A DNA stretch of 64,000 nt from Thalassotalea euphylliae. GTDB taxonomy: Bacteria; Pseudomonadota; Gammaproteobacteria; Enterobacterales; Alteromonadaceae. The stretch covers positions 682,001 to 746,000 of the forward strand of contig NZ_QUOU01000001.1 of assembly GCF_003390335.1 (NCBI RefSeq). Reading direction: 5' to 3'. Shown here in pieces: positions 24,830 to 34,554 of the stretch (position 1 is its first letter; the number at the start of each line of letters is the position of its first letter). Below the pieces are notes generated by a model. That model made no database searches, was not told the DNA's origin, and saw nothing but the letters and a program-made list of their open reading frames with translations. The translations under genes were made by a program, and so were the position numbers.

Positions 24830-26317
24830 ATGGATGTAACAGAAACAATTTACGACGCCTTGGTTGTTGGCGGCGGCATTAACGGTGTTGGTATTGCCAA
24901 TGACGCCGCTGGTCGTGGATTGAACGTGCTGCTGTGCGAAATGAACGACCTTGCATCAGCCACTTCAAGTGCGAGCAGCAAGCTCATTCACGGTGGCTTG
25001 CGCTACTTAGAGTATTACGAATTTGGTTTAGTGAAAAAAGCACTGGCTGAACGTGAAGTATTACTGAAAAACGCGCCACATATTATCTCGCCATTGGTGT
25101 TTCGCCTGCCGCATCAACCGCATTTACGACCCGCTTGGATGATTCGCGCTGGTTTGTTTTTATATGACAACCTGAGCAAGCGCATTACCTTACCCAAATC
25201 ACGCGCTATCAAGTTCGACCAGCAATCACCACTTAAATCAGATATTAAAAAAGGGTTTGAATACGCGGATGCCTGGGTGGATGACGCCCGATTAACCGTC
25301 CTCAATGCGCTGTCAGCGAAAGCGCAGGGCGCGACAATTTTAACTCGGACACAGTTAGTTGCCGCGGAATCTATCGACGGCGTTTGGCATTTATCATTGC
25401 TCAACAAGGCGACTGGTGACACCATCACAGTGCGCAGTAAAAGCTTAATTAATGCGGCTGGCCCTTGGGTTGAAAACATTACCGGTAACGTGGTGAAAGA
25501 GCACACGCATGGCCTGCGTCTAGTAAAAGGTAGCCACATTGTTGTCCCGCGTATTCACGAAGGCGAACACGCCTATATTTTACAAAACGAAGATCAACGT
25601 ATCGTGTTTGTGTTGCCCTTTGAACAAGACTACTCACTGGTCGGTACAACTGATGTCGATTACCAAGGCGATCCGCAAGATGTAGCCATTGAAAGCGCTG
25701 AAATTGATTACATTATCGGTATTACCAATCACTATTTTAAGCGCCAAATTAGCCGTGACGATATCGTGCACACTTTCTCCGGCATTCGCCCATTACTGCA
25801 CGATGAAGCGGAAGACGCCAAAGCGGTTACCCGCGATTACACCATAGAATTAATCACCGAAGGCCACGCGCCTTTGGTCAATATTTACGGCGGCAAAATC
25901 ACCACTTATCGCACTTTGGCGGAAGCCGCTGTCGACAAACTCACCCAAGTGTTCCCACATATGAAACCCGCCTGGACGAAGCAAGCGGCGCTACCAGGGG
26001 GCGACTTTACCGACCGTGCATCACTGGCAGCAACTTTGCGCGGTGGCTTTGGTTGGCTGGCGGAAACCTTGATCGCTCGCTACGTTAGGACTTACGGGAC
26101 AATTGCCCTGCATTTTTTAAAGGGATGCGAGTGTTTACATGACTTGGGTGAAGACTTTGGTGCAGGTTTATACCAGAAAGAATTGGATTATTTAGCCGAG
26201 CAAGAATGGGCTAAAAGTGTCGATGACGTGATCTGGCGTCGTACGAAATTAGGATTACTGCTAAGCGAAACACAACAACAAAACATAAGCCAATATTTGG
26301 CAGCGCGTAGCCAGTAA
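24830..26317 (+). CDS. glpD: Aerobic glycerol-3-phosphate dehydrogenase
   Basis: FAD-dependent membrane-associated enzyme that oxidises sn-glycerol-3-phosphate to dihydroxyacetone phosphate and passes electrons to quinone. 495 residues (E. coli 501). The N-terminal dinucleotide-binding motif is VVGGGINGVGIANDAAGRG (about 12-30). It is followed by SSASSKLIHGGLRYLEYYEF, the FAD-linked signature, the FVLPFEQDYSLVGTTDVDY region (about 263-281) and YGGKITTYRTLAE (about 352-364). It is divergent from glpK and reads toward the TonB receptor, 74 bases downstream, so read-through into the receptor is possible. Confidence 0.96.
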   Translation: MDVTETIYDALVVGGGINGVGIANDAAGRGLNVLLCEMNDLASATSSASSKLIHGGLRYLEYYEFGLVKKALAEREVLLKNAPHIISPLVFRLPHQPHLRPAWMIRAGLFLYDNLSKRITLPKSRAIKFDQQSPLKSDIKKGFEYADAWVDDARLTVLNALSAKAQGATILTRTQLVAAESIDGVWHLSLLNKATGDTITVRSKSLINAAGPWVENITGNVVKEHTHGLRLVKGSHIVVPRIHEGEHAYILQNEDQRIVFVLPFEQDYSLVGTTDVDYQGDPQDVAIESAEIDYIIGITNHYFKRQISRDDIVHTFSGIRPLLHDEAEDAKAVTRDYTIELITEGHAPLVNIYGGKITTYRTLAEAAVDKLTQVFPHMKPAWTKQAALPGGDFTDRASLAATLRGGFGWLAETLIARYVRTYGTIALHFLKGCECLHDLGEDFGAGLYQKELDYLAEQEWAKSVDDVIWRRTKLGLLLSETQQQNISQYLAARSQ

Positions 26318-26391
26318 CTACTTAATAAATAAAGCATTAAAAACGTTTAAAACACAGAAAAAACAACAAGCAAGTACAAAAGGGGAGATAT

Positions 26392-29109
26392 ATGTTAAAC
26401 CTAGGAAAACGCACTGCTTTGGCAGTCGCTATTTCAGGTGCTTTGGGCGGCTACTCGCAAGTAGCAATTGCTCAAGATGCAGCTGAAAGTGACGTTGAGG
26501 TGATCACAGTTACTGGTATGCTAAGTAGCTTGAAATCGTCAATGTTAGACAAAAAAGAATCTGATGTTGTGTCAGACGGGATCGCCGCGGAAGATTTGGG
26601 TAAATTCCCGGATCTGAACGTTGCCGAGTCTTTACAGCGTATTACAGGTGTTTCAATTGACCGCAGTGGTGGTGAAGGCCAGCAAGTGACGGTTCGTGGT
26701 TTTGGCCCACAATTTAACACTGTGTTAGTGAATGGCCGCCAAATTGCGACGGATAGTGCCGGCCGTGAATTTAACTTTGATATTATCGCTGCCGACCAAA
26801 TCACTGGCGCTGATATTTTCAAAACCTCAACCTCGACGCTACAAGAAGGTGGCATTGGTGGTACGATCAACGTATCAACTGCCCGCCCGTTCGACTACGA
26901 TGGCTTACAATTGGTTGGTTCATTAAAAGGCATGTATGAAAGCTTGTCTGAAGAAACCTCGCCAAGCGCTTCATTTTTAGTGAGCAATACGTTTAACGAC
27001 GATACCATGGGTGTGTTACTTGCCGTGACCCATTCTGAGCGTGACGTACAAATTAACCGCATTGAAACCGCCGGTTGGCGTGGCGGTCAAACGATTTCAA
27101 ATAACCGTGATGGCGTGCTGTTCACGAATGCATACATCCCGCGTAACTGGGACCAAATTGTTGACCAACAAGAACGCACACGTACCAACGCTAGCCTGGT
27201 TTTCCAATACGCGCCAAGTGATGATGTGACGATCTCGTTAGACGGTTTCGTGTCTAAATTTGAAGTTGAGTCGCAAGTGACTGACTTAGCATCATGGTTT
27301 GAACCTGATCGCGTTGGCTCGGCAACCATCGACCCGGAAACTGGCACCTTATTGCAGTTTACGCAAGATGTTGGTTTATTTGAAAGTAGTGGTAACCCGG
27401 CAACTGATTTTGTATCACACACACGTAACTCACGCGATGTCTCGAATGATGGCTTTGGTTTACAGGTTGAGTGGCTGATTAACGACCAACTGGAAGCGAC
27501 GTTTGACGTTTCAACGTCGTCAGCTGAAAACGATCGCGCTGGCCGTGACCGCTTTAACGTAGTGGGCATTATCAACAACTACCAATTTGATGGTACGGGC
27601 GGCACACCAACTGTTTCGCACGACGGTTTTGTTAATGGTGCATTGCCAGACGCCAACCTAGCTCGCTTACACTACAACGAAAAAGGCAATCAGTTTAGTG
27701 ACGAAGATGAAATCACTGAATTAAAAGCTGATTTTGTATACGAAGCGGATGGCGATGTATTTGAAACCGCGCGCTTTGGTATTTACCGCCAAGAGCGTGA
27801 GAAGAAGAGCTTCCAAATTTTTGGTAACCAATGTCAATTCTGTGGTTACGGCACTCCAGCACCACTTGACGTGATTGACTTTAGAGAGTTTACCGCAGAA
27901 AACTACTTCTCTGGTTTAATTGATACTTTCTACACCTACGACGGTGATGCGTATGTTGATTACTTAGCCGACCAAGGCTTCCCGATTGTACCGACGTTAC
28001 AAAACAACCGTTACACCGTAAACGAAGATATTACCTCATTGTACGCTGACTTTACGTTCGGTTTCGATCTAGATGATATGCCTGTAACCATTAACGTTGG
28101 TGCGCGTTACTCAACAACTGATGTTGAAGCAGAAGCGGTACAAAGTGACATTGTTAATGTTGTGCCGACGTCTGACCAAACGTTATTTGCTAACGTATTT
28201 GGCCCTGCGCGTGATATCTCAGAAAGCGGTTCATACTCAAACTTGCTACCGAGCTTAAACATTAAGTTAGAGCTACAAGATGATATGGTACTTCGCTTTG
28301 CTGCATATGACTCATTAACGCGCCCAACACTTTCGCAATTGTCGCCAGCGACGACCTTTAACGAGCCTCGCCGTCAAAACTTAACGGCTCAAGGTGGTAA
28401 CGAGTCGTTAAAACCTTTCACTTCTGAAAACTGGGATATTTCTTACGAGTGGTACTACGGTGACGCGAGCTTGTTTAGCTTCGCTTTCTTCCACAAAGAA
28501 GTAGACGATTTCATCATCACGCGCACCGGTACCGAAACGTTTGACATGACGGGCCGTACCGCACCAGATTTTGCCTGTGAAGGCGAGTTCTGTTCAGACG
28601 CTGACGAGTTATCTGGTGCACAAGAAATTTACTCAGTAACACGTCCACAAAACTCGGAAGAAATCACAGTAACTGGTTATGAAGTGGCCTTAACACACAT
28701 CTTCGAAAACGGTTTCGGTTTCACCGCGAATGCGACTATCGTTGATAGCGACACTGAGTTGGGTGAAGACCAATCAACAGCGTTCGCGCTAGAAGGTTTG
28801 GGTGATTCACAAAACTTAATTGTGTTCTACGAAGCGGATAACTGGCAAGCGCGTATCGCGTTCAACAACCGTGAAGGTTTCTTGCGTTTAGTGGACAACG
28901 GCTTCAACGGCGAACCAGTAAACACAGATACCTTTGGTCAGTGGGACATTAGTGCGAGCTACGATATAAACGAAAATATCTCGGTATTCTTTGAAGGTAT
29001 TAACATTACTGAAGAAGAGCTAGTACAAACCGGTCGCTTTGCAAACCAAGTGTACAACATCGAAGATAACGGCTCGCGTTACGCTGTGGGTGTGCGCGCT
29101 AAGTTCTAA
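26392..29109 (+). CDS. TonB-dependent outer-membrane receptor (carbohydrate type)
   Basis: A 905-residue TonB-dependent transporter. The signal peptide runs to about residue 27 (VAIAQDA). A short TonB-box-like stretch VEVITVTG follows, then the plug domain (about 50-175; DLGKFPDLNVAESLQRITGV, VTVRGFGPQFNTVLVNGR). The 22-strand barrel ends in an aromatic residue (VGVRAKF). It belongs to the large proteobacterial group seen in carbohydrate-utilisation loci beside tryptophan-halogenase-like and SapC genes, as here. With an alpha-galactosidase downstream, uptake of a galactoside oligosaccharide is the likely role, but the substrate is inferred. A strong terminator follows. GGGGAG stands shortly before the ATG. 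Confidence 0.9.
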   Translation: MLNLGKRTALAVAISGALGGYSQVAIAQDAAESDVEVITVTGMLSSLKSSMLDKKESDVVSDGIAAEDLGKFPDLNVAESLQRITGVSIDRSGGEGQQVTVRGFGPQFNTVLVNGRQIATDSAGREFNFDIIAADQITGADIFKTSTSTLQEGGIGGTINVSTARPFDYDGLQLVGSLKGMYESLSEETSPSASFLVSNTFNDDTMGVLLAVTHSERDVQINRIETAGWRGGQTISNNRDGVLFTNAYIPRNWDQIVDQQERTRTNASLVFQYAPSDDVTISLDGFVSKFEVESQVTDLASWFEPDRVGSATIDPETGTLLQFTQDVGLFESSGNPATDFVSHTRNSRDVSNDGFGLQVEWLINDQLEATFDVSTSSAENDRAGRDRFNVVGIINNYQFDGTGGTPTVSHDGFVNGALPDANLARLHYNEKGNQFSDEDEITELKADFVYEADGDVFETARFGIYRQEREKKSFQIFGNQCQFCGYGTPAPLDVIDFREFTAENYFSGLIDTFYTYDGDAYVDYLADQGFPIVPTLQNNRYTVNEDITSLYADFTFGFDLDDMPVTINVGARYSTTDVEAEAVQSDIVNVVPTSDQTLFANVFGPARDISESGSYSNLLPSLNIKLELQDDMVLRFAAYDSLTRPTLSQLSPATTFNEPRRQNLTAQGGNESLKPFTSENWDISYEWYYGDASLFSFAFFHKEVDDFIITRTGTETFDMTGRTAPDFACEGEFCSDADELSGAQEIYSVTRPQNSEEITVTGYEVALTHIFENGFGFTANATIVDSDTELGEDQSTAFALEGLGDSQNLIVFYEADNWQARIAFNNREGFLRLVDNGFNGEPVNTDTFGQWDISASYDINENISVFFEGINITEEELVQTGRFANQVYNIEDNGSRYAVGVRAKF

Positions 29110-29116
29110 GCTGCAC

Positions 29117-29138
29117 GTTTAGTTTTTAACAACTAAAC
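29117..29138 (+). other. Hairpin after the TonB receptor gene
   Basis: GTTTAGTT and AACTAAAC form a perfect eight-base-pair stem with a six-base loop, eight bases after the stop codon and just before the intrinsic terminator. It may protect the mRNA 3' end. Confidence 0.5.
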
Positions 29139-29150
29139 AAAAGCTGATAT

Positions 29151-29185
29151 AAATGGCCTGCTTGTTCGCAATCAGGCCATTTTTA
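29151..29185 (+). terminator. Intrinsic terminator of the TonB receptor gene
   Basis: AAATGGCCTG (29151-29160) pairs with CAGGCCATTT (29173-29182) across a 12-base loop and is followed by further Ts. It separates the receptor from the downstream halogenase-like gene, which therefore needs its own promoter or read-through. Confidence 0.85.
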
Positions 29186-29308
29186 TAAAGTATTAAGCTT
29201 AGGTTCGCTATGAAATGTTATTCGACTGATGCTTCCTTTGCATATTAGGCAAAAGTATAGTGGGCAAAATAAGCACTAGTCTCGAGTGAACACTCCAAAG
29301 GATATTTT

Positions 29309-30826
29309 ATGTCGCATCCGGTTAAAAATATTGTCATTGTGGGCGGTGGTACTGCTGGCTGGTTATCTGCAGCCGTCATTGCTTCGTATCATCAAGGCGC
29401 CAATGACGAACAGTTTCGCATTACCTTAGTCGAATCGTCTGACGTACCGACATTGGGGGTTGGCGAAGGGACTTGGCCAACCATGAAAAATACCCTGCGC
29501 CAAATTGGGTTAAGTGAGCGTGAAGTGTTTGCTCGCTGCCACGCAGCATTTAAGCAAGGTGGCAAATTTGTCAATTGGGTCCATGGCAACGGTGATTTTT
29601 ATTATCACCCGTTCACTGTGCCCTTGGGATACGGCAAGCTCGATCTTGCCCCTTATGTTGAAAACGTCGAAAACTTTGCGATTGAATCAAATTTCCAACA
29701 CCACATTTGCGAAGCTGGGTTAGCGCCAAGAGGGCACGCTGATCTCGACTACCAAGGGCCGTGCAATTATGCCTACCACTTAGATGCGGGTGAGCTGGCA
29801 ACTATGCTTAAAGAGCACTGCACAGCAAAGCTGGGCGTCCACCACTTAGTAGATACTTTACAAGAGACTGTGATCGCCGAAGATGGCAGTATTGCCGCGA
29901 TAGCACTGGAAAAAACAGGCCAACTCAGCGCTGATTTATTTGTCGATTGCACAGGTGCGCGCTCGTTATTACTTGGCAAAGCGCTTGGCGTAGGTTACCA
30001 CTCACTTGACGATGTGCTGTTTAACGATAGTGCACTGGCGATGCAAGTGCCTTACGACAACGATGATAGCCCTGTTGCTTCTCATACCATAGCGACAGCG
30101 CAAGATGCAGGTTGGATTTGGGATATTGGCTTAACCCATCGTCGCGGGGTTGGTCATGTTTATTCAAGTCGCTTTACCAGTGATGATCACGCCGAAGCAA
30201 ACTTGCGCAAATACCTAGGTAAAGCAGCTGAGGGGTTAACGGCGCGCAAGATCTCGTATAAGCCTGGCCACAGAGAAAAGTTCTGGCATAAAAACTGTGT
30301 GGCGGTTGGTATGGCTGCTGGCTTTGTTGAGCCGTTAGAAGCGACCGCGATTATGTTGATCGAACTGTCGTCGCGTTTTATTGGTGAGAATTTACCTGCG
30401 GATAAAGGGCTTATGCCGGTGGTGGCAAAACGCTTTAACCAACAAATGGACTATCGCTGGCAGCGCATTGCTGACTTCTTGAAGTTGCACTACATGCTGA
30501 CTCAACGCCCAGAGCCATATTGGCAAGCCCATTGCGATGAAAGTACATTCCCACAATCGCTTAAAGATGACTTAGCTATTTGGCAATATCGCGGCCCAGC
30601 AACGAATGATTTTGATAGTGCGATTGAGTTATTCCCTGCGGCGAGTTATCAGTACGTGCTTTACGGTATGGAATTCAAGCCAGATTTTACCAGCCAAGCC
30701 TATTTGTACAATCAAGGGCAACAAGCGCAGCAATTGATCAGACGCAACCAGCAAATTACGCAGCAAATGTTACAAAACTTGCCTGCTCACCGCGCTTACA
30801 TTGAACAGTGGCTGGCAACGGGTTAA
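29309..30826 (+). CDS. Tryptophan halogenase-family flavoprotein
   Basis: A 505-residue FAD-dependent protein of the tryptophan 7-halogenase (PrnA-like) family. The dinucleotide motif GGGTAGWLSA is near residues 11-20. GVGEGTWPTM and FKQGGKFVNW (the region of the catalytic Lys in true halogenases) follow. The motif GWxWxIP is replaced by GWIWDIGL near residue 270. The family member is encoded between a TonB receptor and SapC proteins, an arrangement common in marine carbohydrate loci. A secondary-metabolite role is therefore unlikely and the real substrate is unknown. AAAGGA precedes the ATG. Confident of family, not of reaction. Confidence 0.87.
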   Translation: MSHPVKNIVIVGGGTAGWLSAAVIASYHQGANDEQFRITLVESSDVPTLGVGEGTWPTMKNTLRQIGLSEREVFARCHAAFKQGGKFVNWVHGNGDFYYHPFTVPLGYGKLDLAPYVENVENFAIESNFQHHICEAGLAPRGHADLDYQGPCNYAYHLDAGELATMLKEHCTAKLGVHHLVDTLQETVIAEDGSIAAIALEKTGQLSADLFVDCTGARSLLLGKALGVGYHSLDDVLFNDSALAMQVPYDNDDSPVASHTIATAQDAGWIWDIGLTHRRGVGHVYSSRFTSDDHAEANLRKYLGKAAEGLTARKISYKPGHREKFWHKNCVAVGMAAGFVEPLEATAIMLIELSSRFIGENLPADKGLMPVVAKRFNQQMDYRWQRIADFLKLHYMLTQRPEPYWQAHCDESTFPQSLKDDLAIWQYRGPATNDFDSAIELFPAASYQYVLYGMEFKPDFTSQAYLYNQGQQAQQLIRRNQQITQQMLQNLPAHRAYIEQWLATG

Positions 30827-30927
30827 GCCCTGATGGTTATTAAAAACGGGCTAGCTCAAACTGGTTGTGAACCCGCTTGATGAAAACCTAAAGATTACAT
30901 TGACAACATATATAAAAAGAGAGAGTT

Positions 30928-31713
30928 ATGACGGCATTAGTCGCCCTGAACAGCGAACAACATCAATCATTGTGTATAAAAGCCAATGCAGAGCTGGAAT
31001 TCGCTGCCAGTCAACATTTACTCAGCTTAAAAGTACAAGAAGTTGGGCAAGCGGGGAGTAGTTTCCCGGTGTTCTTGATGAAAGATCCCAGCTCAGGTGT
31101 GTGGCGCATTTCGGCGGTTGCCAGCTTTGCTATGGGCACTAACTTGTTTGTTGAGTCAGGCCAGTGGCTTCCTGCGTTCAAGCCGTTAGCGATGCAAACC
31201 TTTCCTTTTTACTTAATGAAAGCTCCAGGTGAAGAAAAGGGTTATACCATAGGTATTAACCCAGCAAGTGCCGCCTTTTCTGAGCAAAAAACTCAAGCAG
31301 ATCAAGCGATTTTCAGCTCATCCGGCAAGGCAAGCGCTCAGCTGATGCGCGTCACTCAGCTACTGGAAGCGAGTATCGAACAAGATATTCACACTTACCA
31401 ATTTGGTCAGGCAATGCAGGAATTGGGCTTAGTCAAAGCCATTAACTTAGTTATTCATCGACAAGACGGCAGCCAAGAAACGTTACAAGGCTTATGCACT
31501 ATTGACGAAGATAAATTGAATGCGCTTTCTGGCGAACAGTTAAAGTCCTTGAGTGAAAAAGGTTACTTGTCACCAATTTATGCGATGTTAACGTCAATTT
31601 ACCAGTTAAACGCGTTAATCCGCCGAAACAATCGCCGAAACAAGCAAGACGCACGCTTTGGTGCGATTAAAGAAATCAAGATTGCCGTAAATTCCGGTAA
31701 TACGTTTAGTTAA
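30928..31713 (+). CDS. SapC-family protein, copy 1
   Basis: A 261-residue protein of the SapC family, named after a Campylobacter S-layer secretion locus. Conserved features include the N-terminal LNSEQHQSL, a SSFPVFLMKD strand region (about 48-57) and an ISAVASFAMGTNLFVE segment. The mid-protein LMKAPGEEKGYTIGINPAS-like block and a C-terminal helical region (GYLSPIYAMLTSIYQLNALI) follow. No signal peptide. Its molecular role is unknown; in marine gammaproteobacteria and caulobacters it accompanies TonB receptors and halogenase-like genes. GAGAG precedes the ATG. A paralogue lies at 34555, on the other side of the alpha-galactosidase gene. Confidence 0.85.
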   Translation: MTALVALNSEQHQSLCIKANAELEFAASQHLLSLKVQEVGQAGSSFPVFLMKDPSSGVWRISAVASFAMGTNLFVESGQWLPAFKPLAMQTFPFYLMKAPGEEKGYTIGINPASAAFSEQKTQADQAIFSSSGKASAQLMRVTQLLEASIEQDIHTYQFGQAMQELGLVKAINLVIHRQDGSQETLQGLCTIDEDKLNALSGEQLKSLSEKGYLSPIYAMLTSIYQLNALIRRNNRRNKQDARFGAIKEIKIAVNSGNTFS

Positions 31714-32244
31714 TTGAGATAATTAACACAAGATAGTGTTTACTTGGTATTGGTGATAGTTTTAGGCTATCGCCAATACCGAATGTAGATATTGCCACGT
31801 TTATGTGACTGATAAGAAAGCGAAAAAGAATAAGTGGAAGCGAATTTTTAGTTTAGCTGCTCGTTAACCTAGCACTAGCCTAGCGCCAGAATGGCATCAC
31901 TCCTTGAGCATTTCCCCGAGAGTTAACGAGTAGTCAGGCAAGCGGTAGCTATTTCTTTTCTTCAAAATACCCACTAAGCCCTTGGGAAATAATGTACAAA
32001 TCTAATTCTCATCTAGAACAAATTAATTTATATTACAAATACGACAATAAGGCTGGTTTTTTCGGTAAAGTAAGCCATCCTTGATCCATTTGTATCCATT
32101 AGATTAATTGATGAAATTTCTCTAATAGTATTATCTTGGTTAGTGGTTACTTGCTATTGCCAAGTGTCAAGCAAGTACTCCAAAATTCACCAGTGGTTGA
32201 GTCTGTAAACAGGCTTAGCCAGTTGGCAGTGAAAGAGCATTGAT
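31714..32244. other. Intergenic spacer upstream of the alpha-galactosidase gene
   Basis: 531 bases with no gene. It begins with a strong hairpin (31746-31780, listed separately). About 115 bases before the alpha-galactosidase start it carries TAATAGTAT (32123-32131), whose complement ATACTATTA also occurs upstream of the SDR operon (42547-42555). Confidence 0.55.
31746..31780 (+). other. 14-bp-stem hairpin after SapC copy 1
   Basis: GGTATTGGTGATAG (31746-31759) pairs with CTATCGCCAATACC (31767-31780), one G-U pair, seven-base loop. It lacks a T-tract, so it is not a standard intrinsic terminator. An mRNA-stabilising structure or processing site is possible. Confidence 0.6.
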
Positions 32245-34386
32245 ATGAACAACAAACCTACGCATATTCATTTAGCAGGGCAACGCAGTAGCCTTATTAT
32301 TAATGTAAGTGAACGCACCCCGCGCATTAGTTATTACGGGAAAAAGCTGTCGGCGCAATCGTCGGGTCAGATGATTGAGATGCTGGCAACTCGTCAAGAA
32401 GCCAAGTGTGCCGTGGTTAACGAGCCTCCTATTGCGCTAACACCGACTTACGGCAGTGGCTTTACCGGTCATGTTGGCCTTGAAATTGGAAACAATGACG
32501 ATGCTTGGTCGTTTGGTGGCGACATCAGCGCAGTTGAGCAGTTAAATGAGCATCAAGTGGCGATTACCACCACCGACGAGGTGCGTCATTTATCCTTGTT
32601 ACACGAACTGCGTATCTGTCCGAAAACGGATGTGGTTGAGTGTGCTACTTCACTCTTTAATAACAGCGATAGCGAATTAGCGGTGAACTGGTGTGCTGCG
32701 CCGACTTTCCAAGTCGCTGCCAGTTACACTGATATCATGGCGTTTGAAGGTCGTTGGTCAAACGAGTTTCGCCGTCAACACATTAAACGTTTTCTTGGCA
32801 GCTTTGTACGAGAAAATCGCAAAGGCAAAACCTCTCACGACAGCTTCCCCGGTTTGATCATGCACAAAACAACAACCGCTGAGCATCAAGGGGATTGTAT
32901 TGGTTTCCACTTGGGTTGGAGCGGCAATCACAAGGTGATGAGCGAGTTATTGGCTGATGGTCGTGGTTTTGTACAAATGGGTGAGTTGCTATTGCCAAGT
33001 GAGTTAACACTTGCGCCAGGTGAATCGTATCAATCGCCGAAACTTTATGTCTGTTACTCCGACACGGGCTTTAACACCATGTCGAACAGCTTTCACACCT
33101 TTGTGCGCGAGCAGTTACTCAGCGATAAAGTGCTCAACAAGCCACGCCCAGTGCACTACAACACCTGGGAAGGGATTTATTTTGATCACGATACCGACAC
33201 ATTAGTGGAACTGGCTAAACAAGCGGCAGACATAGGCGCTGAACGTTTTGTCCTTGACGATGGTTGGTTTAACGGCCGCCGTGGTGATTATGCAGGGCTT
33301 GGTGACTGGTTTGTTGATAAGGAAATCTACCCAGAGGGTTTACAGCCGTTGATTGAGCAAGTGCTGGCAACGGGCATGGCGTTCGGTATTTGGTTTGAGC
33401 CAGAGATGATTAACCCAGACAGCGACTTGTATCGCAATCATCCGGATTGGGTTTTACAGACACGCGGCAACCCGCAAATTGGCTTTAGAAATCAATACGT
33501 ATTGGATCTTACCAACCCTGCGGTATGTGATTACTTATTCAAATGTATCGACGATATTTTGCTGGAATACCCTGATATTAGCTATATCAAGTGGGATATG
33601 AACCGCGACGTTAACCAGCCGGGCAATGGCTTGGGCAAGCCTGCTATCCATCAACAAATGCTAGCGCTTTACGCCTTAATTGATAAGCTTCGCGCGAAAC
33701 ACCCCAATGTTGAGTTTGAAAGCTGCTGTTCCGGTGGTGGGCGTGTTGATTACGGTATTTTGGCGCACACCGATCGCGTTTGGACGTCTGATTCCAACGA
33801 TGCCTTAGACCGCCTAGAAATTCAAAAGGGCTGCTCTTATTTCTTCCCGTCAAATGTCATGGGCGCACATGTTGGCCCGCGTGATTGTCATATCACGGGG
33901 CGCCGCGCCAATATTGAAATGCGCGCCGCTGTTGCCATGTTTGGGCATATGGGAATTGAAATGGATCCGCGCGAATTAACCGAGCAAGAACGCACGAGTT
34001 TAAAAGCGGCAATCGCACTGCACAAAGCCCATCGCGAATTGATCCACCAAGGCCAATTAGTGCGCCTAGATACTGATGGCAACTCGGTGGAATTTGGTAT
34101 TGTTAATGCCGATAAATCAGAGGCGCTATTTTCGTATAACAGCGTGATTGAACCACTGCGCTATATGCCTAACCAATTTCTGTTCAAAGGGCTTGATGCG
34201 CAGAGCAAATATAAGCTTGATCTCGTTTGGCCATCGCAACGTGAAGACTTTAAAGAGTATTCCGAGTCAATTTTAGACCAAGCGTTAGGACAAACATTTA
34301 GCGGTGAATTACTTATGGAGCACGGTATGCAAATGCCAGTGCTATTCCCTCAAAACTCGCTTATCTTTAAACTAACCAAAGTTTAA
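32245..34386 (+). CDS. Alpha-galactosidase, GH36
   Basis: A 713-residue cytoplasmic glycoside hydrolase family 36 enzyme releasing terminal alpha-galactose from oligosaccharides such as melibiose or raffinose. An N-terminal beta-supersandwich domain (about 1-320) is followed by the (beta/alpha)8 barrel. In the barrel are VLDDGWFNGRRGDYAGLGDW (about 336-355) and FGIWFEPEMINPDSDLY. The nucleophile region is YIKWDMNRD (Asp near 452), then ESCCSGGGRVDYG, and the acid/base is in WTSDSNDALDR (about 512-522). There is no signal peptide, so substrates must be imported first, fitting the TonB receptor upstream. Released galactose can feed both galactose pathways in this window. A strong terminator follows. 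Confidence 0.94.
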   Translation: MNNKPTHIHLAGQRSSLIINVSERTPRISYYGKKLSAQSSGQMIEMLATRQEAKCAVVNEPPIALTPTYGSGFTGHVGLEIGNNDDAWSFGGDISAVEQLNEHQVAITTTDEVRHLSLLHELRICPKTDVVECATSLFNNSDSELAVNWCAAPTFQVAASYTDIMAFEGRWSNEFRRQHIKRFLGSFVRENRKGKTSHDSFPGLIMHKTTTAEHQGDCIGFHLGWSGNHKVMSELLADGRGFVQMGELLLPSELTLAPGESYQSPKLYVCYSDTGFNTMSNSFHTFVREQLLSDKVLNKPRPVHYNTWEGIYFDHDTDTLVELAKQAADIGAERFVLDDGWFNGRRGDYAGLGDWFVDKEIYPEGLQPLIEQVLATGMAFGIWFEPEMINPDSDLYRNHPDWVLQTRGNPQIGFRNQYVLDLTNPAVCDYLFKCIDDILLEYPDISYIKWDMNRDVNQPGNGLGKPAIHQQMLALYALIDKLRAKHPNVEFESCCSGGGRVDYGILAHTDRVWTSDSNDALDRLEIQKGCSYFFPSNVMGAHVGPRDCHITGRRANIEMRAAVAMFGHMGIEMDPRELTEQERTSLKAAIALHKAHRELIHQGQLVRLDTDGNSVEFGIVNADKSEALFSYNSVIEPLRYMPNQFLFKGLDAQSKYKLDLVWPSQREDFKEYSESILDQALGQTFSGELLMEHGMQMPVLFPQNSLIFKLTKV

Positions 34387-34424
34387 GCACCTCAAGTTTA
34401 GATGTTTACCACAAACGCAAATTG

Positions 34425-34453
34425 AAAATAGCCTGATTTATCAGGCTATTTTT
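34425..34453 (+). terminator. Intrinsic terminator of the alpha-galactosidase gene
   Basis: AAAATAGCCTGA pairs with TCAGGCTATTTT across a TTTA loop and ends in a T-run: a 12-base-pair stem. The A-run on the other side makes it potentially bidirectional. Confidence 0.92.
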
Positions 34454-34554
34454 GTATGTAGCGACTGATTATTAAGCTTTACACACAGCGTTAACTCGGT
34501 AAGCTAACAGGTGACCTTGAAACCAAATAATTATTACTAATAAAAGATAAATTT

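Noticed and set aside
26472..27578. Long minus-strand open frames opposite the TonB receptor gene
   Set aside because: They are antisense to a well-conserved coding frame, with Ser-rich, domain-less translations typical of shadows.
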